A stretch of 64,000 bases of DNA, taken from Microvirga lotononidis. GTDB taxonomy: Bacteria > Pseudomonadota > Alphaproteobacteria > Rhizobiales > Beijerinckiaceae. A program made the position numbers and the translations under genes. The notes beneath the pieces are model-generated. The model searched no databases, had not been told where the DNA came from, and was given only the letters and a program-made list of their open reading frames with translations. The stretch lies in NCBI RefSeq assembly GCF_034627025.1, contig NZ_CP141050.1:620001-684000 (forward strand), read 5' to 3'. Shown here in pieces: positions 43,831 to 53,003 of this stretch (its first letter is position 1; each line of letters opens with the position of its first letter).

Positions 43831-44358
43831 CTATGCGGGCCTGACGATGCCGCGGCGCATGATCTCGTCGACGGACGGGAAAGCGCGGAGAGCAATCTCG
43901 GGGATCGGTTCCCCGCCGGCTGCTTGTGCCGGCCCGCTGTCGATGGAAGACCTGTCCGGTTCGCCAACGATGATCCGCCCCACCATGCCGGCATGCTCGT
44001 GCGGAACACAGAAGAAGTCGTAGACGCCTTCATCCTTGAGCGTGACCGAGAAGCTCTCGTTCGGCAGCAGGTAGTCCGAGTTCCAGGGCTCGGCACCCTC
44101 AGGGATACGCAACGGGCGCTCAAAGTTCTTCGGATGGTAGGCTGTCGCGGTATGGGAATTCCCCGGATCCAGGTTGACCCAGCGGATCGTCTGGCCCGGC
44201 TTGATGCGCAGGCCAATTGGGTTAAACCAGACCTGCGAGCCGTCCGCATTGCCCTGCATCTGGATTTCGACTGCCTCAGCGGCGAGTGGGAGCCGGGGCA
44301 GAGCCAGACCGGCGAGGAGACCCCCGCCGATCCGCAGGATGTGTCTGCGCGAGACCAT
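43831..44358 (-). CDS. Cupredoxin-domain (plastocyanin/halocyanin-like) protein, Tat-exported
   Basis: 175 residues from the ATG at 44358. A twin-arginine signal (MVSRRHILRIGGGLLAGLAL) leads to a type-1 copper domain: first His in NSHTATAYHPKNF and the ligand cluster FFCVPHEHAGMVGRIIVGE (Cys, His, Met). It would carry electrons or copper in the periplasm. Coupled to the preceding gene by a TGATG overlap. The C-terminal ~40 residues after the copper domain are of unknown role. Confidence 0.85.
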   Translation of the reverse strand: MVSRRHILRIGGGLLAGLALPRLPLAAEAVEIQMQGNADGSQVWFNPIGLRIKPGQTIRWVNLDPGNSHTATAYHPKNFERPLRIPEGAEPWNSDYLLPNESFSVTLKDEGVYDFFCVPHEHAGMVGRIIVGEPDRSSIDSGPAQAAGGEPIPEIALRAFPSVDEIMRRGIVRPA

Positions 44359-44777
44359 CACTTTGCCGCCACCCGTTGCTCGTCGGCCTTGGGCACGTGC
44401 CACAGGACAACATGCGCATGCGGCTTCTCGACCCCGGGATGGCCGGCGTTGAAGTAGATGTCGACGTGGTCGACCTTGCCGCCGGGGGCGGCGAGATCGT
44501 CGAAGCGCTTGTCCTTGTTCGACAGGTCCTCGATGGGGAGCATGTAGACGGTGCTGACGAGGCGCCCTTCGCGGTCGTAGGCCAGGAACGGCCCGGCCGG
44601 GAGGGTTTTGGGATCGACATAGAGCTGGCCAAGCCCCGGCAGGAAGTCTGGTATCTTCACAAGTTCGCTCACCTTCTTGTAGGCGCCTGTCGGCGGAGCC
44701 TTCTCGACCTGATCGGCGGCTATCGCCGGCAGGCTGAAGGCGGCAGCCAAGGCGAGTGTGGCGAAAGCAATTCTCAT
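44358..44777 (-). CDS. Secreted protein, DUF5602-like
   Basis: 139 residues from the ATG at 44777. Signal peptide MRIAFATLALAAAFSLPAIA, then LGQLYVDPKTLPAGPFLAYD and a His-containing end GHPGVEKPHAHVVLWHVPKA. The end of the protein is rich in His and could bind a metal. I am not certain of the family. First gene of a two-gene operon with the cupredoxin, preceded by the ECF motif at 44824. Confidence 0.7.
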   Translation of the reverse strand: MRIAFATLALAAAFSLPAIAADQVEKAPPTGAYKKVSELVKIPDFLPGLGQLYVDPKTLPAGPFLAYDREGRLVSTVYMLPIEDLSNKDKRFDDLAAPGGKVDHVDIYFNAGHPGVEKPHAHVVLWHVPKADEQRVAAK

Positions 44778-44823
44778 GGCATCCTCCGGTGACGCGCCGG
44801 ATCCATCGGTGGCCAGCGCGTCA

Positions 44824-44854
44824 CCATTGGATGGCATCTGCCCCAAAAGGTTCC
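44824..44854 (-). promoter_or_regulatory. Putative ECF promoter of the secreted protein/cupredoxin operon
   Basis: GGAACCTT - 13 nt - CATCCAATGG, about 46 nt before the start at 44777. Confidence 0.65.
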
Positions 44855-44919
44855 CGGCAAGAGCGTTCTGGAGCCAGTCATTTCGCTACACCACCACCCG
44901 GCTCCAGGAGGTGCGGAGT

Positions 44920-45028
44920 CGCCCCCGAACACCTTGCCGAGCGGGCGGCCCAGATCGCCGGTTGCGCCGGTGATGAGGGCAATGGGCCTTTGCTCGGTGG
45001 ATGAGGTCAAGAAAGGGCTGCCATGCAA
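44920..45028 (-). pseudogene. Possible NAD(P)-binding Rossmann fragment
   Basis: About 35 codons with EQRPIALITGATGDLGRPLG, the nucleotide-binding start of an SDR or NmrA-like protein. The frame then degenerates. Too short to work; probably a gene remnant. Confidence 0.3.
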
Positions 45029-45031
45029 AGC

Positions 45032-45372
45032 TTACGTTCCTTGACTTTCATCGGCGCTCAACAAGCTGCCAGCCAGAAGCGCGGCATAGCAGATGAAGTA
45101 GTTCACAAGGGCGAGGGCATACAAACGGCTTGCCTGTTCAAATTCTGAAGTCCGCTCCGCCCTCAACCCGCGGCCAAGCGCGGCTCCCCCAAGGAGGCCG
45201 AAGGCAAGGACCGCTTCTGCAGGCTCAGTCCGAGACTCTGGCCTCCGAACGCATCCATGATGATGCACACGGCCAGCACAAGAGAGGCCCTGGCAAGTGC
45301 CGCGAGCGCGATGCCGTATAGAACCGCTCTGAAGTTCAGTAATGACGTCGCTTCACCCCGAGCAGGTTTCAT
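45032..45372 (-). pseudogene. Small membrane protein, frameshifted
   Basis: From the ATG at 45372 one frame encodes MKPARGEATSLLNFRAVLYG and a membrane helix. After CIIMDAFGG it shifts by one base into a second frame that continues with VLAFGLLGGAALGRGLRAER and YALALVNYFICYAALLAGSL. Read together they make a plausible protein of about 110 residues with three helices. Either a real frameshift or a sequencing error. Confidence 0.5.
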
Positions 45373-45631
45373 GTCTGCACCACCATGTTCTAAGAGCCTG
45401 ACGTTGCCGGGCCATCGAATCGCGAGGGCCGGCACCAGAAAGGACCGACACGTTTCAAGGCGGACGGGCGTGGAGGACTGCACATTTAACAATAGCGGCT
45501 CCATGACAAGTCCGGGCGCTTCGAGAGGTAAAGCAGGACAAATCTTGCTTGCGTGAGCTCGTGGGGTCGCGCCGGCAGCCACTTTGGCGTTCCCCAATTC
45601 TCCAGCGTTGAACTGATCCGGCGTGAGCTCC
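45373..45631. other. Intergenic region
   Basis: No gene supported between the frameshifted membrane protein and the CBS-BON gene. Confidence 0.3.
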
Positions 45632-46324
45632 TCAGAAGACATACGAGACGGGCGGTACCACTGAGAGGTGATCCTCCACGCCCTTCACGCCGGCCTGGTT
45701 CTCCGCAACCAAACGGATCGCGTGTCGCTCCTCGTCTGACTGGACGATGCCGAACAGGTGAACGACGCCATTTTCGACGACGATGTCCTTCGACAGGAGA
45801 TGGGCCCAGGGCTGCTCTTCAAGCTCCTCGGTCAGCCGCTCCCGGATGATGCGGTCGGCAACGTTCATCGGCTTCGACACGTCGGTGGTTGCCAGCACCT
45901 GAAGCAGGTTGCTTCTGGTCACGATGCCGATGAGCCTCCCATTCCGCAGCACCGGGAGACGCTTGATCCGGTGCTGCTCCAGGGCGCGGGCTGTGTCGGC
46001 GACCGACGTGGTCTCCAGGACCGTGACCACCTCTTTCGTCATGACGTCGCTGGCCGTGCGGCCATGCGATTTGGCGTAGTGCTGAGCCAGCACCTTGGGA
46101 CCGCTGAGGAAAGTCTGCCACCAGGACCGGCGCTGTTCGCCGGCCAACCCAGCATGCCCGATCAGGTCGCCTTCGCTGACGATGCCGAGCAGTTGCCCGT
46201 TGTCCCCGACCACCGGAACCCCGCTGATGTGATGATCGCAGAGCAGCTTGGCGATCTCGTGGATTGACATCTCTGGCCTGACCGTGATGACGGCCGTCGT
46301 CATGACATCCGCGGCGGTGAGCAT
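45632..46324 (-). CDS. CBS-domain pair plus BON domain protein, paralog 2
   Basis: 230 residues. CBS1 TAADVMTTAVITVRPEMSIH and LGIVSEGDLIGHAG; CBS2 ASDVMTKEVVTVLETTSVAD and RLIGIVTRSNLLQVLA; C-terminal BON ENGVVHLFGIVQSDEERHA. It lacks the 70-residue N-terminal extension of the paralog at 26065. Such proteins may sense nucleotides and pass the signal at the membrane; no partner is evident. Confidence 0.9.
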   Translation of the reverse strand: MLTAADVMTTAVITVRPEMSIHEIAKLLCDHHISGVPVVGDNGQLLGIVSEGDLIGHAGLAGEQRRSWWQTFLSGPKVLAQHYAKSHGRTASDVMTKEVVTVLETTSVADTARALEQHRIKRLPVLRNGRLIGIVTRSNLLQVLATTDVSKPMNVADRIIRERLTEELEEQPWAHLLSKDIVVENGVVHLFGIVQSDEERHAIRLVAENQAGVKGVEDHLSVVPPVSYVF

Positions 46325-46452
46325 CCCTGCCTCCTCTGGGTGCGCTGACGAGAGGCTTTAGGGGCCAGGCTGGTCATCGGCGCCATCGGTCGACAGAAAG
46401 AGGGTATGTGTGGGCGGGTTGCGTGACAAACGAATAGATTTGCCGGTTCTGA

Positions 46453-46857
46453 TCACTTTCTTTGCACTTTGGCGTCCTCCCGATCCGCCAGGCCGTGCAG
46501 GATAAAGTCCCGGAGGGCGACCGCGTCGTTGTGCACCTCGTCGCGGGCGGAAAACACGAGGGTGATCCGGCCCTTGCGGGCGCGGGCGCGCAACTCATCC
46601 AGCAGATCTTGGTGTTCCTGCACCTCGGCGGCGTACCGGCGGCAGAATTCATGCCATCGGCCGGGATCATGCTCGAACCAGCGGCGCAACCCGGTGCTGG
46701 GCGCGATGTCCTTCATCCATTTGTCAAGGGCCAGGGCTTGCTTGGAGACCGCGCGGGGCCAAAGCCGGTCGACAAGGATGCGGGCGCCGTCATCGGCGGC
46801 AGGCGTTTCGTAAGCCCGCTTCAGCCGGACATTGGTGTTGGGAACCTTTGCGCTCAT
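46453..46857 (-). CDS. DUF488 family protein, paralog 2 (YeaO-like)
   Basis: 134 residues of the short YeaO-like DUF488 type: VRLKRAYETPAADDGARILV and DRLWPRAVSKQALALDKWMK, then RWFEHDPGRWHEFCRRYAAE and GRITLVFSARDEVHNDAVAL. No activity is known. Clearly distinct from the longer DUF488 protein at 38913. Confidence 0.88.
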   Translation of the reverse strand: MSAKVPNTNVRLKRAYETPAADDGARILVDRLWPRAVSKQALALDKWMKDIAPSTGLRRWFEHDPGRWHEFCRRYAAEVQEHQDLLDELRARARKGRITLVFSARDEVHNDAVALRDFILHGLADREDAKVQRK

Positions 46858-46920
46858 CGGAATGCTCCAGATGACAGTCCTCAGCGGCGGGCGCCATCGG
46901 AGCGCCTGATGACCGCCTGC

Positions 46921-47259
46921 CTATTGATCCTCGGACAATGAGGTGAGCATGACCGCGGCATACGCGCAGGCCGCTCCGGCCCGCATCTCGGCTGCGACCC
47001 AAACGGCCTCCATGAATTCCTGCGGGGTCGCGCCGGCGCGCTGGGCCGCCTTCGTATGTCCCTGAATGCAATAGGGACACTGGGTGACATGGGCGACGGC
47101 AACGGCAATCAACTGCTTCGTCTTGGCGTCCAGGGCGCCGGCGGCGAACACCTGGCGTCCGAACGCCTCGAACGCGGCCTGCACGTCGGGTGCGAGCTCG
47201 CGGCGCCTGCGCGCCAGCTCGGGCGACGATTCCGGGTAAAGCGGGCTGCCCATGTTCAC
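46921..47259 (-). CDS. Carboxymuconolactone decarboxylase/AhpD-like protein
   Basis: 112 residues. The CMD fold has LDAKTKQLIAVAVAHVTQCP and YCIQGHTKAAQRAGATPQEF; the CPYC pair plus the His seven or so residues on is the AhpD-type redox motif. Likely a peroxidase-linked disulfide reductant or alkylhydroperoxidase. GGGGAGGTGAAC precedes the ATG. Confidence 0.88.
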   Translation of the reverse strand: MNMGSPLYPESSPELARRRRELAPDVQAAFEAFGRQVFAAGALDAKTKQLIAVAVAHVTQCPYCIQGHTKAAQRAGATPQEFMEAVWVAAEMRAGAACAYAAVMLTSLSEDQ

Positions 47260-47345
47260 CTCCCCATCGAATTCCAGTGCATCTCAATCGGCCCTGCGCC
47301 TGAGGGCTCAGGTCATGCCCGCGCCCAGGGGCAGGCCACTTTGCC

Positions 47346-47678
47346 TCAGCTCACGGCCATTTGGAGTGCCGAAGGCTCCGATTGTCGGTCCGTGTCGCAG
47401 ACGGGGGCTTCACCGCCGTATCGCCGTGCGGCGTCCCCGATGGTCCACAGCTTGATGTCCGACGCGTTGAGCAGTTGGAACAGGTAGAAGCCGTTGAAGT
47501 GGACGCTCTCCTCCGCCGCCCGATGATCAAAACCTGAGGAGCCGTTGGTGCAGTCCCTCACACGGCCGACGAAACTCCACGGCGGACCTGCGATGAACGC
47601 GGGCACGGGCCGTACTTCCGGAACCGCGCAGAGGAGCTCCGCGCGGTCGGTGTGACGGAACAGATTGTAGTTGCACAT
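47346..47678 (-). CDS. Hypothetical protein, 110 aa
   Basis: Begins MCNYNLFRHTDRAELLCAVP and later has GRVRDCTNGSSGFDHRAAEE. No recognised domain; aromatic-rich and possibly globular. GGGAGGGCCCC upstream of the ATG is a plausible ribosome-binding site. Confidence 0.5.
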   Translation of the reverse strand: MCNYNLFRHTDRAELLCAVPEVRPVPAFIAGPPWSFVGRVRDCTNGSSGFDHRAAEESVHFNGFYLFQLLNASDIKLWTIGDAARRYGGEAPVCDTDRQSEPSALQMAVS

Positions 47679-47714
47679 GTTGGGGCCCTCCCGTGTTGCT
47701 GATCCTTCCTCGGC

Positions 47715-49762
<2,048 letters not shown>

Positions 49763-49818
49763 GCGGGGCGCGATCCGCGGTCATTCCGTGCATTCATCAG
49801 CCTTGCCGCGCTCGGCCC

Positions 49819-50751
49819 TCATTCCGCAGGAATGGGGACGCCAGCATCGTGCCCCAAGCTTGCCTTCGGCGCCTCCGCCGGCGCTGGGCCGTTCCCGGGC
49901 TGTGGCTCCTCCGCCTGGGCTACCGCTCGAAGGCCTGCCAAGGCAGACTCCAGATCGTCATTCCCGGCATTCTCCGGGTAGACGGCATAGGCCGGGAGAG
50001 GGAATTCCGGCCCATGCGGCACCAGATGCAGGCGGCCGCTGGCGAGATAGGGTTGGGCCAAGCGTTTGCGGAAGTAGCCGGTTCCACCGACCTGCACAAC
50101 GTAGTCCAGCCCGAGCGGCCCTAGGCCGATGGAGAGGCCGGGGTTGGAGAACTGTGGGAAGTTCAGGCCATGATGAGCCGCAAAATCCGCACCCCAATCG
50201 ACATACACGTAGTCCGGATCCGACACGCCTTCTGTTGATGGATCCGTCGTGACCAGGACGAGCGTCTCCTCCATCAGCATCTCGACCTGCAGCCCCGGCC
50301 ATTGTCTTGGCGAATACACCACCGCCAGGTCGAGCACCCCGTCGGCAACCTGGCGCAACAGGCCGTCCGAGAGGCCAACCTGGGTCTGGAGGGCAAGGTC
50401 GGGGGCGTTGCGCCTCATCCACACCATCCAGTTCAGGAGGAGCGGGTTCCAGAGGGTCAGCTCGCCCCCCATGGCGAGGACCGCCCGGCGGCCGGCCGGA
50501 ACCGCGACCTGGTGGCGGGCCCGCTCCCAAACCTGAACCAGGGTCGGCGCGAACCGCAGAAACTGCTCCCCGGCTGCGGTTAGGGCCACTCCGGCCTTGT
50601 TGCGGATGAAGACCGGGCGCCGAAGCTGGTCCTCCAGGGAGCGGACGCGGGCGCTGACGGTGGTTTGCGTCACGTTCAGCCGCTCCGCGGCGCGGACGAA
50701 GCTTCCAGCCTCGACAATGGCCAGAAAGGTACGGGCGAGTTCGATGTCCAT
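49819..50751 (-). CDS. LysR-family transcriptional regulator
   Basis: 310 residues from the ATG at 50751. N-terminal winged helix (MDIELARTFLAIVEAGSFVR, RLNVTQTTVSARVRSLEDQL) and a C-terminal effector domain (GGELTLWNPLLLNWMVWMRR onward). Convergent with ctaD, so not an obvious regulator of it. A family micro-ORF and hairpin (50866-50973) lie in its leader on the same strand. Confidence 0.88.
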   Translation of the reverse strand: MDIELARTFLAIVEAGSFVRAAERLNVTQTTVSARVRSLEDQLRRPVFIRNKAGVALTAAGEQFLRFAPTLVQVWERARHQVAVPAGRRAVLAMGGELTLWNPLLLNWMVWMRRNAPDLALQTQVGLSDGLLRQVADGVLDLAVVYSPRQWPGLQVEMLMEETLVLVTTDPSTEGVSDPDYVYVDWGADFAAHHGLNFPQFSNPGLSIGLGPLGLDYVVQVGGTGYFRKRLAQPYLASGRLHLVPHGPEFPLPAYAVYPENAGNDDLESALAGLRAVAQAEEPQPGNGPAPAEAPKASLGHDAGVPIPAE

Positions 50752-50865
50752 GGCGGCACCCTTCGTTGGGTCTGGAGACGCACGGGGCTTGATGGGAAAA
50801 ACCGCCGCAGGTCGCGGCCGCACCGGCGGCCGAGCTCTCTGGAGCAGCTCCGGCTGCTTCCGTGG

Positions 50866-50908
50866 GCCCCGGGCTCGGGCCGCGGCGGCGCCCGAATGAG
50901 CCCGGGGC
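50866..50908 (-). terminator. GC hairpin overlapping micro-ORF stop codon
   Basis: Perfect 11-bp stem GCCCCGGGCTC / GAGCCCGGGGC with a 21-nt loop, starting at the last base of the TAG of micro-ORF 50908-50973; no T run. Lies about 115 nt before the LysR start. Confidence 0.6.
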
Positions 50909-50973
50909 TAGGTGCCCGCGATCAGGTTACCTGCGCGATGCAAGCCGCGGCTGAAACTCGGCAAGCTCAACAT
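50908..50973 (-). CDS. Micro-ORF / small RNA gene, 21 codons (family member)
   Basis: 66 bp, MLSLPSFSRG at the start and RAGNLIAGT at the end. TTGACT is exactly 31 nt before the ATG (51005-51010) with TATCCT as -10 after a 16-nt spacer, so the transcript would be nearly leaderless. It is the closest relative of the copy at 30641, 20 kb away on the other strand: the last 12 positions agree in R-G-L, R-A-G-N-L-I-A-G and in the following TAGCCCCGGGCTC. Confidence 0.55.
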   Translation of the reverse strand: MLSLPSFSRGLHRAGNLIAGT

Positions 50974-51028
50974 GGTTCATCGAGGATATGCCCCCCGGCG
51001 GGGAAGTCAAACGGAGCCTACCATCACC

Positions 51029-51721
51029 CTAGCGGTCGGAGGACTCTCGCAGCAGGGACACCATGCCGCCGTACCCGCGGGCGTGTGCGAGCTGGAGCGG
51101 CGTCGCTCCGTTGCGGTCAGGGATCCTGGCGTCGGCGCCGGCTTCGAGGAGCGCCCGCACGGTCTGGGTGTGACGAGGCCCGCCATCGCCCAGGATAACT
51201 GCCTCGATCAGGGCGGTCCAGCCGAGATTGTTGACGTGGTCGAGCGGTGCGCCGGCCCGGATAAGCTCGCGGACAATGCCGTCGTGGCCGAGGTGAGCCG
51301 CGGCGATGAGGGCCGTGCCATCGTACACGCTGGTGATCAACTTCGCGCTGGCGCCGGCGGCGAGCAGTGCCTTCAATGTCGGCACGTCATCCCGGACCGC
51401 CGCGATGGTAACGGCGTCATAGCGCTGATTGTCGAGAAGGCTGGGATCTACCCCCACGGTGATCAAGGTCCGGGCTGCCGCCCCGTGTCCTTGAAACGCC
51501 GCCACATGCAGCGGCGTGCGCCCGTTGCCATCGCGGGTGTTGAGGTCTGCGCCCGCTTGGGCCAGGCGCCGGATGTCCTCGTCCGAGCCTTGGGCTGCGG
51601 CCGCGTGCAGGCCGCGGTAGACGGAGAGTTCAACCTGTGTGGGCGGCGTTTGCGCGGAGGCCGCGCCCCAGGGGAGGCCTAGGATGACGAGCAGTCCGAC
51701 CAGCGTGAGTGGATTGGCCAT
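51029..51721 (-). CDS. Secreted ankyrin-repeat protein, paralog 2
   Basis: 230 residues from the ATG at 51721. Signal peptide MANPLTLVGLLVILGLPWGA ending ASAQ, then about six ankyrin repeats (RTPLHVAAFQGHGAAARTLI, GTALIAAAHLGHDGIVRELI, ATPLQLAHARGYGGMVSLLR). Its repeat LGWTALIEAVILGDGGPRH matches the paralog at 37781. Probably periplasmic. Downstream of the heme-binding gene on the same strand. Confidence 0.87.
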   Translation of the reverse strand: MANPLTLVGLLVILGLPWGAASAQTPPTQVELSVYRGLHAAAAQGSDEDIRRLAQAGADLNTRDGNGRTPLHVAAFQGHGAAARTLITVGVDPSLLDNQRYDAVTIAAVRDDVPTLKALLAAGASAKLITSVYDGTALIAAAHLGHDGIVRELIRAGAPLDHVNNLGWTALIEAVILGDGGPRHTQTVRALLEAGADARIPDRNGATPLQLAHARGYGGMVSLLRESSDR

Positions 51722-51777
51722 GGTCTGTCTCCAGGTGGTGCGGTGGCCGGCACAACTGCCAGCCACCGCGTTGGCGA

Positions 51778-52266
51778 TCACTTCAGTTTCGCCTGGATCT
51801 TGGCAAGACCGGCATTCGCGCATTCCTCATCAAGATGCCCGCCCGGGGCGCCGCCAACGCCCACGGCCCCGATCACCTCGTCACCAGCCTTCACCGGCAC
51901 GCCGCCGCCAAGCAGCAGAAACCCTTCAATGGCCGCCAAGTGGCGGGCGGCCGGATTCTTGTCGGCATTCTCCATGATGGCGGTGGTGGTGTTGCGGGCG
52001 GACGCCGCCGTGTAGGCCTTGGCGCGGCTTGCTTCGACGGTGTGGGGTCCGGCCCGGTCGGCCCGGAGCACTGCGCGCACGAGGCCGGCGCGATCCACCA
52101 CCGTCGCCGTCACGTTGAAGTTCTTGGCGGCGCACGCCTCGACGGTGGCCTGGGCCAGCTCCTGGGCAATCGCCAGCGGGAGGTTCCGTTCCTGAAGGAC
52201 CTGGGCGCCGGCGGCCGCAGGGGACAGGGTGAGCGCTGCGAGGAAGGCAAAATACATTTTCGGCAT
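51778..52266 (-). CDS. Secreted heme-degradation/HbpS-like (GlcG) protein
   Basis: 162 residues. Signal peptide MPKMYFAFLAALTLSPAAAG, then the GlcG/HbpS fold: LAIAQELAQATVEACAAKNF, VTATVVDRAGLVRAVLRADR and LLLGGGVPVKAGDEVIGAVG. Family members bind heme or cobalamin-like ligands outside the cytoplasm and can act in redox sensing. Directly downstream of the FixJ-type response-regulator gene, with an 18-bp palindrome in between. Confidence 0.85.
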   Translation of the reverse strand: MPKMYFAFLAALTLSPAAAGAQVLQERNLPLAIAQELAQATVEACAAKNFNVTATVVDRAGLVRAVLRADRAGPHTVEASRAKAYTAASARNTTTAIMENADKNPAARHLAAIEGFLLLGGGVPVKAGDEVIGAVGVGGAPGGHLDEECANAGLAKIQAKLK

Positions 52267-52366
52267 GAGGATTCTCCGGTGGGGATCGTTCGGATCCCCG
52301 CGTGTTCGACACCTGGACCTTAGCCAGACGATGCCCGGCGGGTTATCGGTGCGGCCCCGGAGCGGC

Positions 52367-52384
52367 CTCCGTAGTCCTACGGAG
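52367..52384. promoter_or_regulatory. 18-bp perfect palindrome between response regulator and hbpS-like gene
   Basis: CTCCGTAG-TC-CTACGGAG, overlapping the 3' end of the response-regulator gene and lying about 100 nt before the heme-binding protein gene. A likely binding site for the FixJ/NarL-type regulator encoded here. The 10-bp core GT-AGTCCT-AC recurs (complement) in the palindrome at 23781-23796. Confidence 0.5.
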
Positions 52385-53003
52385 ACGTGTGAGGCGGGCG
52401 GGCCAGGAGCACGAGGCGCACCATCTCGGCAACCGAAGTCGTGCCCAGCTTTTCCGCGAGATTGGCGCGGTGGGTTTCAACCGTGCGCGGTGAAACCCCC
52501 ATGGCCCGGGCGATCTCCTTCGTCATCCAGCCGCGGGCCACCATGTCGAGGATCTCGTTCTCGCGTTGCGTAAGGCGGGCTAGCAGCGCCCGCGCCTCAT
52601 CGGCTTCGCTGGCTTCACGTCGCTGCGCGTCAAGCCGCATGAAGCCCGCCTCGATGGCTTCGATCAGCACCTGCTCGTCGACCGGTTTCGTCAGAAAGTC
52701 GACTGCGCCGCCCTTGAAGGCGCGCCGGCAGGCACTGACGTCGCCATGGCCGGTGATCACCACTACCGGCATGCGCTCGCCCTCTGCGGCAAGCCGCTCC
52801 AGGAGCTGAAGGCCCGAGACGCCGGGCATCCGCACGTCGGCGACGATGCATCCTTCGGCTTTGTGGTCGCGCCGCTCCAGAAAGGCGAGGGCGCTTGGGA
52901 AGGGCTCGACAGCGAACCCAGCCGTGCGGAGGAGCATCTGGAGCGCGTCGCGGACGTCCTCGTCATCGTCGACGAGGAACACGGTGCGGGACAATGTCTT
53001 CAC
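52377..53003 (-). CDS. Response regulator, FixJ/NarL type
   Basis: 208 residues. Receiver domain with the acidic pocket (VFLVDDDEDVRDALQML), phosphoacceptor Asp in EGCIVADVRMPG and Lys in AVDFLTKPVDEQ; LuxR-type HTH RENEILDMVARGWMTKEIAR and VSPRTVETHRANLAEKLG. Overlaps the kinase gene by 4 nt. FixJ-like regulators bind DNA as dimers after phosphorylation. Confidence 0.93.
   Translation of the reverse strand: MKTLSRTVFLVDDDEDVRDALQMLLRTAGFAVEPFPSALAFLERRDHKAEGCIVADVRMPGVSGLQLLERLAAEGERMPVVVITGHGDVSACRRAFKGGAVDFLTKPVDEQVLIEAIEAGFMRLDAQRREASEADEARALLARLTQRENEILDMVARGWMTKEIARAMGVSPRTVETHRANLAEKLGTTSVAEMVRLVLLARPPHTSP

Noticed and set aside
44855-44920. Possible tRNA-like sequence near GGAGCCAGTCATTTCG
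   Set aside because: No consistent cloverleaf: the apparent stems do not pair and the T-loop consensus is missing.
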